This document shows, piece by piece, positions 15,065 to 21,343 of a stretch of DNA of 23,631 nt. How positions within the stretch are numbered: position 1 is the stretch's first letter; each line of letters opens with the position of its first letter. The position numbers and the translations under genes are program-made. Origin of the DNA: Deltaproteobacteria bacterium (GTDB taxonomy: Bacteria > Desulfobacterota > Desulfobacteria > Desulfobacterales > UBA11574); NCBI GenBank assembly GCA_019313505.1, contig JAFDBA010000019.1, positions 1 through 23,631 of the forward strand, given 5' to 3'. Below the pieces are notes generated by a model, which ran no database searches, was not told the DNA's origin, and saw only the letters and a program-made list of their open reading frames with translations.

Positions 15065-15712
15065 ATGGGGATAAAAGAAAGGAAAGAGCGAGAAAAAGAA
15101 AGAAGACGGCAACAGATAATGGTTGCTGCAAAGAGGGTTTTTTCCAGAAAAAGCTTCAACAAGGCAACCATGGAAGATATTGCCAATGAAGCGGAACTTA
15201 GCCCGGGCACTATTTATCTTTATTTCAAAAACAAAGAAGAATTGTTTGCCTCTCTTTCCTTGAAAATCCTTCATTATATGAATGTCAGGTTGGAACATGT
15301 ACATAACGAAAAGTATCAAAAACCTGAACAAAGAATAAAGGCTCTAAAGGAAGCATTGTATGAAATTTACGAGTTTGATCCCATTGTCCTTATTAACATG
15401 TTCCATCTTCAGTCGAGTGAAACACTGAGAAATTTATCACCCAGTTTGCTTTCGGATATTAAAGACTTATCGCGAAGTTCATTCGGATCGATGGCCAAAA
15501 TATTTGAAGAGGGAATAAAAAAAGGGGATTTTATTGACAGGCATCCGGTGGCGCTGGCTGACATTGTTTGGGCTTTGTTTTCAGGTGTTGTTCTCTGGGA
15601 GGAAAGTAAAAGATTGATTGACAATAAAAAGGATTTTTTGAAATCGACTCTTGATATTGCATTTGATATATTTACCCAGGGAATAAAAACATACCCTGAA
15701 CCAGCAAACTAA
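15065..15712 (+). CDS. TetR-family transcriptional regulator
   Basis: A 215-residue repressor-type protein. A very basic leader (KERKEREKERRRQQ) precedes the helix-turn-helix: AAKRVFSRKSFNKATMEDIANEAELSPGTIYLYFKNKEELF (about 19-60), a textbook TetR DNA-binding domain. The C-terminal ligand domain (70-210) has no recognisable ligand signature. It lies 263 nt upstream of the OFA-type transporter on the same strand, which makes that gene a likely target (inference). The intervening DNA holds a small inverted repeat CTTGTA/TACAAG near 15872-15893 that could be an operator, though this is weak. No clear ribosome binding site was seen at 15065. Confidence 0.9.
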   Translation: MGIKERKEREKERRRQQIMVAAKRVFSRKSFNKATMEDIANEAELSPGTIYLYFKNKEELFASLSLKILHYMNVRLEHVHNEKYQKPEQRIKALKEALYEIYEFDPIVLINMFHLQSSETLRNLSPSLLSDIKDLSRSSFGSMAKIFEEGIKKGDFIDRHPVALADIVWALFSGVVLWEESKRLIDNKKDFLKSTLDIAFDIFTQGIKTYPEPAN

Positions 15713-15960
15713 AATTAAGCTGAATTTCAATAGTGCAGTATTTTTTTAACACTTAGCCGGAAAGGGGGTGATAGGACAAAACTACCGTGGAGGAAAGGTG
15801 AGACTTTTTATCTAAAACGTTTGCCCCAGTCTTGGTTTCCGCCCGTGCATTACGAAAGCTTTGATTGCCCTTGTACCGGATCAATTACAAGAGCGGTTCA
15901 AACCACTAAAGGGCGATATCTAAAAAAAAATTAGGAAAAGGATTTTGGGGCAACAATTTG

Positions 15961-15967
15961 AAGGAGG
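15961..15967 (+). promoter_or_regulatory. strong ribosome binding site fixing the transporter start
   Basis: AAGGAGG stands 7 nt before the ATG at 15975. This decides against an in-frame start at 15945, which would add ten residues (GQQFEGGID after the start) before the first membrane segment. Confidence 0.85.
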
Positions 15968-15974
15968 TATTGAT

Positions 15975-17243
15975 ATGGTAGAAAACAAAACGCCGGCCCA
16001 GGCTTGGCGCGTGGTGTTTGCGGGAACAACCATTAATTTATGCTTGGGTGTTTTATACGCCTGGAGTGTGTGGAAAGTCAGACTTGTTAATCCTGAATTT
16101 ATGTCACTGCCAATGAATGCGGGATGGAGCGTTATCAACCATGCCCAGGCATCAACCCCTGTTACCCTCTGTATGTTAATTTTCGGTTTGTTAATGATTC
16201 CGGGGGGCAGGTTACAGGATACAAAAGGTCCTACCGTTGCAGCCAGTATTGGTGGTATTGCTATCGGACTTGGCCTGATTCTTGCCGGTGCTATGAAAAG
16301 TTATACCGGCCTGATTATCGGTTACGGTATCGGTGGCGGAATCGGCATGGGCATCGGGTACGCAGCCCCAACACCGGCCGCGCTGAAATGGTTCGGGCCC
16401 CATAAACGCGGGCTTGTTGCCGGCTTGGTGGTGGCAGGATATGGTGGTGCAGCCCTTTATGTATCTCCACTGGCAAAATGGATTATTGACAGCTGGGGCG
16501 TTTCCGCAAGTTTCTACTTCCTTGGCGTTCTCTATCTGATTGTCATCTGCCTTGCTGCCCAGGTACTGGCATGGCCTGAGGAGGGTTATGTTCCGGAAGC
16601 TCCACCGCTAAAAGCAGGTGAAACAGCAGTAGCAGTGAAACCACCCATTGATTGGACCGCTGGTGAGATGACCAAAACCTGGCAGTTTTATGCCCTGGTG
16701 GCGATGTTCATCCTCAATACCCAGTCCGGTATTTTGATCATCACCAATGCCGCCGGTTTGGCCAAAAAGACCGCGGCCGGACTTGTTGCAGGATGGGTAC
16801 TTGCCTCTTTCGGTGGTTTGATTAATGCCGCCGGCCGGGTTGGAACCGGTAAGTACTCGGATGTCATCGGCAGAAACAATGCTTATATCCTGAATTGTGG
16901 CATATCCGCAATAGCCATGCTTTGTATCCCTTATGCCATCGCTACAAAGAGTATCGGCCTTCTGTTCTTCCTGGCCGGTGTCGGTTACTGGCAGTACGGC
17001 GGTGGTCTGGCTCTGATGCCGTCATTTACCGCCGATTTTTATGGGCCAAAGAACCTGGGCTTTAACTACGGTCTGGTGTTCATCGGCTGGGCGTGTGGTG
17101 CGTTCATGCCGAGATTGGCCGGTATGATCAGAGACGCCACAGGAAGTTTCAACATCGCGTTCTACCTGTCGGCAGCATTGCTGATCGTTGCTATTGGTAT
17201 TGCTTTTGTCAACAAGAAACCAAAACATGCCACTGAACAATAG
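15975..17243 (+). CDS. OFA-family major facilitator transporter
   Basis: A 422-residue inner-membrane carrier of the oxalate:formate antiporter (OFA) family, with about 12 membrane segments. The first segment reads VVFAGTTINLCLGVLYAWSVWK, as in OFA proteins. GGRLQDTKGP marks the loop after the second helix, YGIGGGIGMGIGYAAPTPAALKWF is characteristic, and PHKRGLVAGLVVAGYGGAAL follows. The second half has RVGTGKYSDVIGRNNAY. The substrate is probably a small monocarboxylate or dicarboxylate; sequence alone does not say which. The gene is visibly richer in G and C than its AT-rich neighbours, and has a near-ideal ribosome binding site and a strong terminator, all consistent with high expression. 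TetR upstream is the candidate regulator. Confidence 0.9.
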   Translation: MVENKTPAQAWRVVFAGTTINLCLGVLYAWSVWKVRLVNPEFMSLPMNAGWSVINHAQASTPVTLCMLIFGLLMIPGGRLQDTKGPTVAASIGGIAIGLGLILAGAMKSYTGLIIGYGIGGGIGMGIGYAAPTPAALKWFGPHKRGLVAGLVVAGYGGAALYVSPLAKWIIDSWGVSASFYFLGVLYLIVICLAAQVLAWPEEGYVPEAPPLKAGETAVAVKPPIDWTAGEMTKTWQFYALVAMFILNTQSGILIITNAAGLAKKTAAGLVAGWVLASFGGLINAAGRVGTGKYSDVIGRNNAYILNCGISAIAMLCIPYAIATKSIGLLFFLAGVGYWQYGGGLALMPSFTADFYGPKNLGFNYGLVFIGWACGAFMPRLAGMIRDATGSFNIAFYLSAALLIVAIGIAFVNKKPKHATEQ

Positions 17244-17277
17244 CTGGTAAATTTGATTACCGGCAAATTTTAACAAC

Positions 17278-17315
17278 AAGAGGCGGAAAGGTTGTTCCTT
17301 TCCGCCTCTTTTTTT
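17278..17315 (+). terminator. intrinsic terminator after the OFA transporter
   Basis: A perfect 14-bp stem AAGAGGCGGAAAGG (17278-17291) pairs with CCTTTCCGCCTCTT (17297-17310) around TTGTT, followed by a run of T (17309-17315). It lies 35 nt after the transporter stop codon. Confidence 0.93.
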
Positions 17316-17405
17316 AATGCCTTTTAAACTATTACGGCATTACGGTTGACAAGAAAGCTTATCTTTGAAATGAATGGCTGTCTTGATATTCACGAGATAT
17401 TGGAA

Positions 17406-17423
17406 AGACCTTTGAAAAGGTCT
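17406..17423 (+). promoter_or_regulatory. small hairpin before the M50-like gene
   Basis: AGACCTT (17406-17412) pairs with AAGGTCT (17417-17423) around TGAA, 25 nt before the start codon at 17449. There is no T-tract. It may affect translation of the gene; this is not established. Confidence 0.35.
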
Positions 17424-17448
17424 CGAACAAGATACGCAACGGAAAATT

Positions 17449-18096
17449 ATGCCTTATTTATTCGATTTCTCTAATTATTTAATTGATAATTATATTGCTT
17501 TTTGTTTGGGTATTCTCTTTGCGGTTACAATAAATGCCGAAGCTCAGGCTTTTATTGCGCAATTTTTAGGTGATATGCGCGAAGAAGACAAAAACCGATT
17601 TCACTTTAATGCGTTTCGTCATCTTGATCTGCCGGGAACGGTCTCATTTTTTATTTCCGGGTTTGGCTGGCCTCGAAGGGTTGATATCGATCCGAGCAAA
17701 TTTTCAAAGCCGAGATTGCATACCGTCATCATAAGATTCGCCGGACCCATGTCAAACTTTCTCCTCGCAAGCATAATCTCCAGCATAAGTTTAATTATCG
17801 AGCAATTTTCTATTCAGACCGAGATGTTGCAGATCGTAGTGGGAATCAATCTCATGGTGGCCGTGGCAAACCTGTTGCCGATTCCACCAATGGCTGCTGC
17901 CAGCATTCTGGATGCTTTTATTGATGGGAAGAATAAAACTTTTGAGAAAGTATTTTGGCAGGCAGGTCCCTATGTGTTGCTGTTGCTGTTGATCGCAGAT
18001 CGGATTAACCAAAACATTATTGTAAATCGTTTTGTAATGCCGATAGTAATCCCTATGTTTAAATTTTTCACCAAATCCTTTGACTTTGGCAGTTAG
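17449..18096 (+). CDS. M50-like (site-2-protease fold) membrane protein lacking catalytic residues
   Basis: A 215-residue multi-pass membrane protein. Its backbone follows the compact M50B zinc protease family: AVTINAEAQAFIAQFLGD aligns with the HExxH helix, then HFNAFRHLDLPGTVSFFIS, GWPRRVDIDPSKFSKPR, a GPMSNFLLA helix and NLLPIPP. Every metal-site residue is replaced. HExxH is NAEAQ (29-33), so both histidines and the glutamate are gone, and the LDG motif is MAA (148-150), so the aspartate is gone. The fold signatures around these sites are kept, which argues for a retained non-proteolytic role rather than decay. It could sequester substrates or act as a membrane scaffold; the true function is unknown. 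No strong ribosome binding site is seen. It faces the next gene tail to tail. Confidence 0.75.
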   Translation: MPYLFDFSNYLIDNYIAFCLGILFAVTINAEAQAFIAQFLGDMREEDKNRFHFNAFRHLDLPGTVSFFISGFGWPRRVDIDPSKFSKPRLHTVIIRFAGPMSNFLLASIISSISLIIEQFSIQTEMLQIVVGINLMVAVANLLPIPPMAAASILDAFIDGKNKTFEKVFWQAGPYVLLLLLIADRINQNIIVNRFVMPIVIPMFKFFTKSFDFGS

Positions 18097-18131
18097 GGGC
18101 TTAATGAAAGATCCTTTGATTTTGGTTGGTT

Positions 18132-18399
18132 TTACAAAACCAAATTGTCGTTAAATTTTAAAAGCTCTTTAAAATGTTTTCTCAGCCACTTGGAGACCAT
18201 TTCCCGAATAAAGGTGCGTCCGATAAGGGGGATAACAATCAATCCAAAAAAAGACTACGATTAGACTGATCATAATCAATGCCGCCACCACGTTGGTGGA
18301 TAGATTGAGGAGTTCCCGGAATTGCTTGGTTATATACTCCTGAAACTCAGCTTCTTCCACCAATAAATTCTTTCCCTTTCTTGTATATCTTAGAATCAT
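18132..18399 (-). pseudogene. small single-span membrane protein gene, frameshifted at a T7 run
   Basis: As written, the ATG at 18399 (minus strand, AGGAGG about 11 nt upstream) gives 76 residues ending at 18169, and the sequence turns unnatural after VVFF. Removing one T from the T7 tract (18246-18252) gives an 88-residue protein ending at 18132. After FF it then reads GLIVIPLIGRTFIREMVSKW, finishing a membrane helix (about 37-60) and adding a basic amphipathic tail LRKHFKELLKF. The N-terminal 36 residues are charged and soluble. The restored frame looks like the true protein. The shift could be a sequence error, a phase-variable tract or a real lesion. I do not recognise the family. Confidence 0.6.
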
Positions 18400-18512
18400 G
18401 TTTTCTCTGGCCTCCTGTTTTCTGTGTGTGGCACCAACACGAAGTTTTTTTTAAAAATACATTATAAAAATAAATATTTGTGTGTCAAACAAAAAGCGTA
18501 TCAGCTTGATTA

Positions 18513-18548
18513 ATATCATGTTGAGAAATTAGTTTCTCAACATGATAT
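18513..18548. repeat. perfect 16-bp inverted repeat
   Basis: ATATCATGTTGAGAAA (18513-18528) is exactly complementary to 18533-18548 with a 4-nt spacer TTAG. It lies between the divergently transcribed small membrane-protein gene and the methyltransferase gene. A weak T-rich stretch follows on the plus strand, but no proper T-tract, so an operator or a regulatory hairpin is as likely as a terminator. Confidence 0.7.
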
Positions 18549-18593
18549 ATTTTTATATTATAAAGTGAAATCAATTACAAAACGGCTGTTTCT

Positions 18594-19214
18594 ATGTTTT
18601 ACCGCATTGGAAATTTAGCAATCAGGTCTCCATTAAGCATCAGGAGACCAAGAAGGGGAGAGGAATGTCTGGTTATTAAAACCTCCGGCTCTTTCCCTCC
18701 GGCCCACCCCTCAACCAAAGCTGCACTTACCGTCTTGAAGCGTTTAAAGATAAAAAAAGAAGCTAAAATCCTGGATATAGGCTGCGGGTCCGGAATCTTA
18801 GGACTCACGGCGGTTTTTAATAATAATGCTATGGCAATAGGCTGCGATGTCAACCCTGCATCGATAAGAGCCAGTATGGAAAATGCACTATTCAACCAAT
18901 TGCAAAACCGGTTTCATTTATTTTGTGGGTCTGCAAATGCTGTTTCAGAACATTTCGACCTGATCCTTGCCAACCTTCCTGCGAGTGTTCATATGCAAAT
19001 GTTCCATCACTACCGTCGGCTTATTCTCATGAACCATGGTTTGCTGGTGGTTTCCGGCTTTTACGATGTTCAGGAGGCGTATGTGGAAAAAGAACTGGCC
19101 CGAAAGGGTTTTGATGTTTTGGAGAGAGTAGAAGTAAACGCCTCTGCCCCGGCGCTTACTTCCGAATGCTCTTGTACCTGGGTATCACTTGGGCTCAAGA
19201 ATAGAGACCTTTGA
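18594..19214 (+). CDS. PrmA-like SAM-dependent methyltransferase, catalytic domain only
   Basis: A 206-residue class I methyltransferase. SAM-binding motif I is ILDIGCGSGILGLTA (about 61-75), the acidic residue after beta-2 is in GCDVNPASIRASMENA, and motif IV is DLILANLP. The segment FPPAHPSTKAALTVLKRL matches the (G)THPTT entry of PrmA (ribosomal protein L11 methyltransferase), and the GLLVVSGFYDVQEAYVEKEL ending also follows PrmA. The N-terminal L11-recognition domain of PrmA is absent, so the substrate is probably different. ANLP rather than NPPY argues against an N6-adenine or glutamine methylase. No ribosome binding site is visible before the ATG at 18594. Confidence 0.75.
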   Translation: MFYRIGNLAIRSPLSIRRPRRGEECLVIKTSGSFPPAHPSTKAALTVLKRLKIKKEAKILDIGCGSGILGLTAVFNNNAMAIGCDVNPASIRASMENALFNQLQNRFHLFCGSANAVSEHFDLILANLPASVHMQMFHHYRRLILMNHGLLVVSGFYDVQEAYVEKELARKGFDVLERVEVNASAPALTSECSCTWVSLGLKNRDL

Positions 19215-19488
19215 AAAACGCCCCCTTTTGCCCAATTCCGGCGTCAGGACCAGGTTTTTCAGGTCAAAGTAAATATCCGGGTCCATAGGGTCCGGCTTTG
19301 GGTTACCCCTGAAAGGGGATAGTTTACTCAAAACCGTACGAGTTAAAAGTGCCTAAAGTGATCTAAAGTGCCTAAAGTTATGGTGTCGCTTCGCTCCGCT
19401 GTTTTTATATAATTGACAGAATTCCTTAACTTTAGCTCACTCCCTTTTAAAACTATATATTGATAAGCAGGTACTCAATTCTCCTCAC
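19215..19488. repeat. repeat-rich gene-free stretch (family C)
   Basis: Two copies of AAAGTGCCTAAAGT lie 19 nt apart (19346-19359 and 19365-19378). CTAAAGTTA (19372-19380) pairs with TAACTTTAG (19427-19435). The word TTAACTTTAGCTCACT (19426-19441) recurs with one change near 1910. A 5-bp CCCCT/AGGGG hairpin is at 19306-19318. No gene is seen. The repeat ends within about 20 nt of the coding start of the radical SAM gene. Confidence 0.5.
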
Positions 19489-20538
19489 GTGGTTTCCATC
19501 CGGTCACGAATTAATGTGCCTGTGGAAATTGTTCGAAATGCACAAGAAGTCTTTGAATCGATTTTATGTTCAAATGACCCTGTCCGAAAAGCCAAAACAA
19601 TTCTTTTCCTTACCCGCAATAAAGGCACTTTTGTTAGATCATGTCCCGGCACACGGGTTTATACTTGCTGCGGTTATCAAATTCTGCATATCGGTACATT
19701 TTGCACCATGGACTGCTCCTATTGCATTTTGCAATCATATTTTCATCCTCCGGTACTCCAGTATTTTGTCAACTATGATGACCTCTTTTTAGAGTTAGAT
19801 GATATGTTTTTGAAGAAAACCATAACCAGAATAGGGACCGGGGAATTTACAGACAGTATGATCTGGGAAATGTGGACTGACCTTTCACGCCGGCTTGTTC
19901 CAAAGTTTTCAAAGCAGTCCCACGCCGTGCTGGAACTAAAGACAAAAACAACGGCTATCGACCGGTTAAAACATCTTCGTCATAATCGCAAAACCATTGT
20001 GGCATGGTCTTTGAACACGGATCGTATTATTGAAAATGAGGAGCGCAATACCGCATCTCTCTCCGCAAGACTCCGGGCCGCTGCAAAATGCGAATCGTGG
20101 GGATACCCCCTTGGCTTCCATTTTGATCCAATGTTTATCTATAACGGCTGTGAAGAAGAATACCGGGGGGTTGTTGAAAAGCTGTTTTCCAGCGTTTCGT
20201 CAAGGAACATCGTTTGGATCAGCATAGGCACCTTTCGTTTCATGCCGTCTCTAAAGTCTATCATACAAAAACGATTTTCGGAATCAAAGATAATTTACGG
20301 GGAATTCATAACGGGTCTGGATGGAAAGATGCGCTATTTTAAGCCGTTAAGGATTGAGCTTTATCGTAAGATGATTTCCTGGATAAGAGAATATGCTCCT
20401 GAAGTTCTAATCTATTTTTGCATGGAAGATGATGAGGTCTGGCAAAAATCCATGGGATTTATCCCTCAAGATCTCGGCGGTCTTCCGAAAATGCTCGATA
20501 ACAGTGCTTCCAAAATTTGCGGATTGAAGGTGGGTTGA
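19489..20538 (+). CDS. SPL-family radical SAM protein (start uncertain, possibly 5'-truncated)
   Basis: A radical SAM enzyme of the spore-photoproduct-lyase-like family, 349 residues from a GTG at 19489. The iron-sulfur motif CxxxCxxC is C72, C76, C79 (FCTMDCSYCILQ), preceded by the family's cysteine-rich CPGTRVYTCCGY. GTGEFTDSM, AVLELKTKT, IVAWSLNTDRI and GYPLGFHFDPM follow, as in SPL. Whether it repairs DNA or acts on another substrate in this presumably non-sporing organism is unknown. The open frame continues upstream as LKLYIDKQVLNSPHV, which resembles the normal N-terminus, yet no ATG, GTG or TTG is available there before the stop at 19414. A repeat lies directly upstream. The native start may have been removed, leaving GTG 19489 or the atypical ATT 19459. 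Confidence 0.82.
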   Translation: MVSIRSRINVPVEIVRNAQEVFESILCSNDPVRKAKTILFLTRNKGTFVRSCPGTRVYTCCGYQILHIGTFCTMDCSYCILQSYFHPPVLQYFVNYDDLFLELDDMFLKKTITRIGTGEFTDSMIWEMWTDLSRRLVPKFSKQSHAVLELKTKTTAIDRLKHLRHNRKTIVAWSLNTDRIIENEERNTASLSARLRAAAKCESWGYPLGFHFDPMFIYNGCEEEYRGVVEKLFSSVSSRNIVWISIGTFRFMPSLKSIIQKRFSESKIIYGEFITGLDGKMRYFKPLRIELYRKMISWIREYAPEVLIYFCMEDDEVWQKSMGFIPQDLGGLPKMLDNSASKICGLKVG

Positions 20539-20540
20539 TC

Positions 20541-21203
20541 TTGAACAAAAATGAACATTTTTCAAAGGTCTCAAGACATTTTTTTTATTTGTCAGCATTT
20601 TTTTTATTTGTTTTTTTATCCGGCAAACCGATATTCGCACATGAGCGGTACTATGTAAAATGGGTCAGTGACGGGGATACCATTGTACTGGCCGATGGTC
20701 GACACATTCGTTATATCGGGATAAATGCACCTGAAATTGATCATGAAAATAAAAAAGCCGAATTTTTCGGATATGACGCAAAGAAATATAATAAGACACT
20801 TGTGTTATCCAAAATGGTTCGACTGGAATTCGACAAAGAAACCCATGACCGCTATGGCCGGACACTGGCTTACGTGTTTTTGAACAATGGGGTATTTGTA
20901 AATAAGGTTATGATAGAAAAAGGATATGCCTATTGTTTGCCCCGAAGACCAAATATTAAATATGATCAGGTGTTACTGCAGTCCCAGCGGAATGCAATGT
21001 TGGCTAAACGGGGAATATGGCGTAACTGGAAAGAAAAAAAGGAAAGGTATTGGGGAAACAGAAGATCAAAACGATTTCATTATACAACATGTATCTTTGG
21101 GAAAAAGATTGCCGTAAAAAACAAAATTATATTTTTACGCAAATGGGATGCGTTCTGGGGTGGGTATGCTCCCTGCAAGAAATGTATGGCCGGGGGGAGG
21201 TGA
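20541..21203 (+). CDS. exported thermonuclease (SNase domain) with C-terminal Cys/His tail
   Basis: A 220-residue secreted nuclease. The TTG at 20541 is preferred: AAGGTGGG (20527-20534) lies 6 nt upstream, and the stop codon of the previous gene ends at 20538. The alternative TTG at 20517 would overlap it. The N-terminus is a signal peptide (basic SKVSRH, hydrophobic FFYLSAFFLFVFL, cleavage near PIFAHE). The SNase domain follows: VKWVSDGDTIVLADG, RYIGINAPEIDHE, and DRYGRTLAYVFL with the catalytic arginine and acidic positions, ending near KRGIW. A tail of about 45 residues has H-x3-C (FHYTTC) and C-x2-C (APCKKC) and resembles the Ada-type zinc-binding fold. The two genes are probably co-transcribed. 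Confidence 0.85.
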   Translation: MNKNEHFSKVSRHFFYLSAFFLFVFLSGKPIFAHERYYVKWVSDGDTIVLADGRHIRYIGINAPEIDHENKKAEFFGYDAKKYNKTLVLSKMVRLEFDKETHDRYGRTLAYVFLNNGVFVNKVMIEKGYAYCLPRRPNIKYDQVLLQSQRNAMLAKRGIWRNWKEKKERYWGNRRSKRFHYTTCIFGKKIAVKNKIIFLRKWDAFWGGYAPCKKCMAGGR

Positions 21204-21225
21204 GAATTGACGATTGAAAATTGTA

Positions 21226-21253
21226 GATTGAAGATTGAAGATTGAAGATTGAA
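21226..21253. repeat. tandem heptamer repeat GATTGAA x4
   Basis: Four exact units of GATTGAA in a row, with degenerate units before them from 21205. It begins right after the thermonuclease stop codon. Confidence 0.85.
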
Positions 21254-21296
21254 ATCCGCCAAATACGTCGAAATAGGTCGGTAGAGATGGCGGAGC

Positions 21297-21343
21297 AAGG
21301 ATGCAGCGCAACGCAGAAGTTGGGACTTTTTACGACGCCATCA
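21297..21343. repeat. family A repeat, partial copy 3
   Basis: The sequence AAGGATGCAGCGCAACGCAG and the end GACTTTTTACGACGCCATCA (21324-21343) match the reverse complement of the left part of copy 2 and the right end of copy 1. The other end is not present. The last three bases TCA are the complement of the TGA stop codon of the EF-G2-like gene, so the repeat boundary and the stop codon coincide. Confidence 0.6.

Noticed and set aside
14960..15331. 123-residue minus-strand ORF overlapping the TetR promoter and helix-turn-helix
   Set aside because: It overlaps a well-supported TetR gene and promoter and reads as Phe/Ile-rich antisense translation.
15766..15815. Short ORF starting GTG after AAGGGGG upstream of the transporter
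   Set aside because: Only about 15 codons with no family or conservation signal; a leader peptide or riboswitch could not be supported.
17406..19217. 13-nt word AGACCTTTGAAAA shared at 17406 and 19205
   Set aside because: A 13-nt match is expected by chance in a window this size and no further similarity surrounds it.
19346..19378. Two spaced 14-bp direct repeats considered as a CRISPR start
   Set aside because: Only two units with a 5-nt gap, no further repeats and no cas genes.
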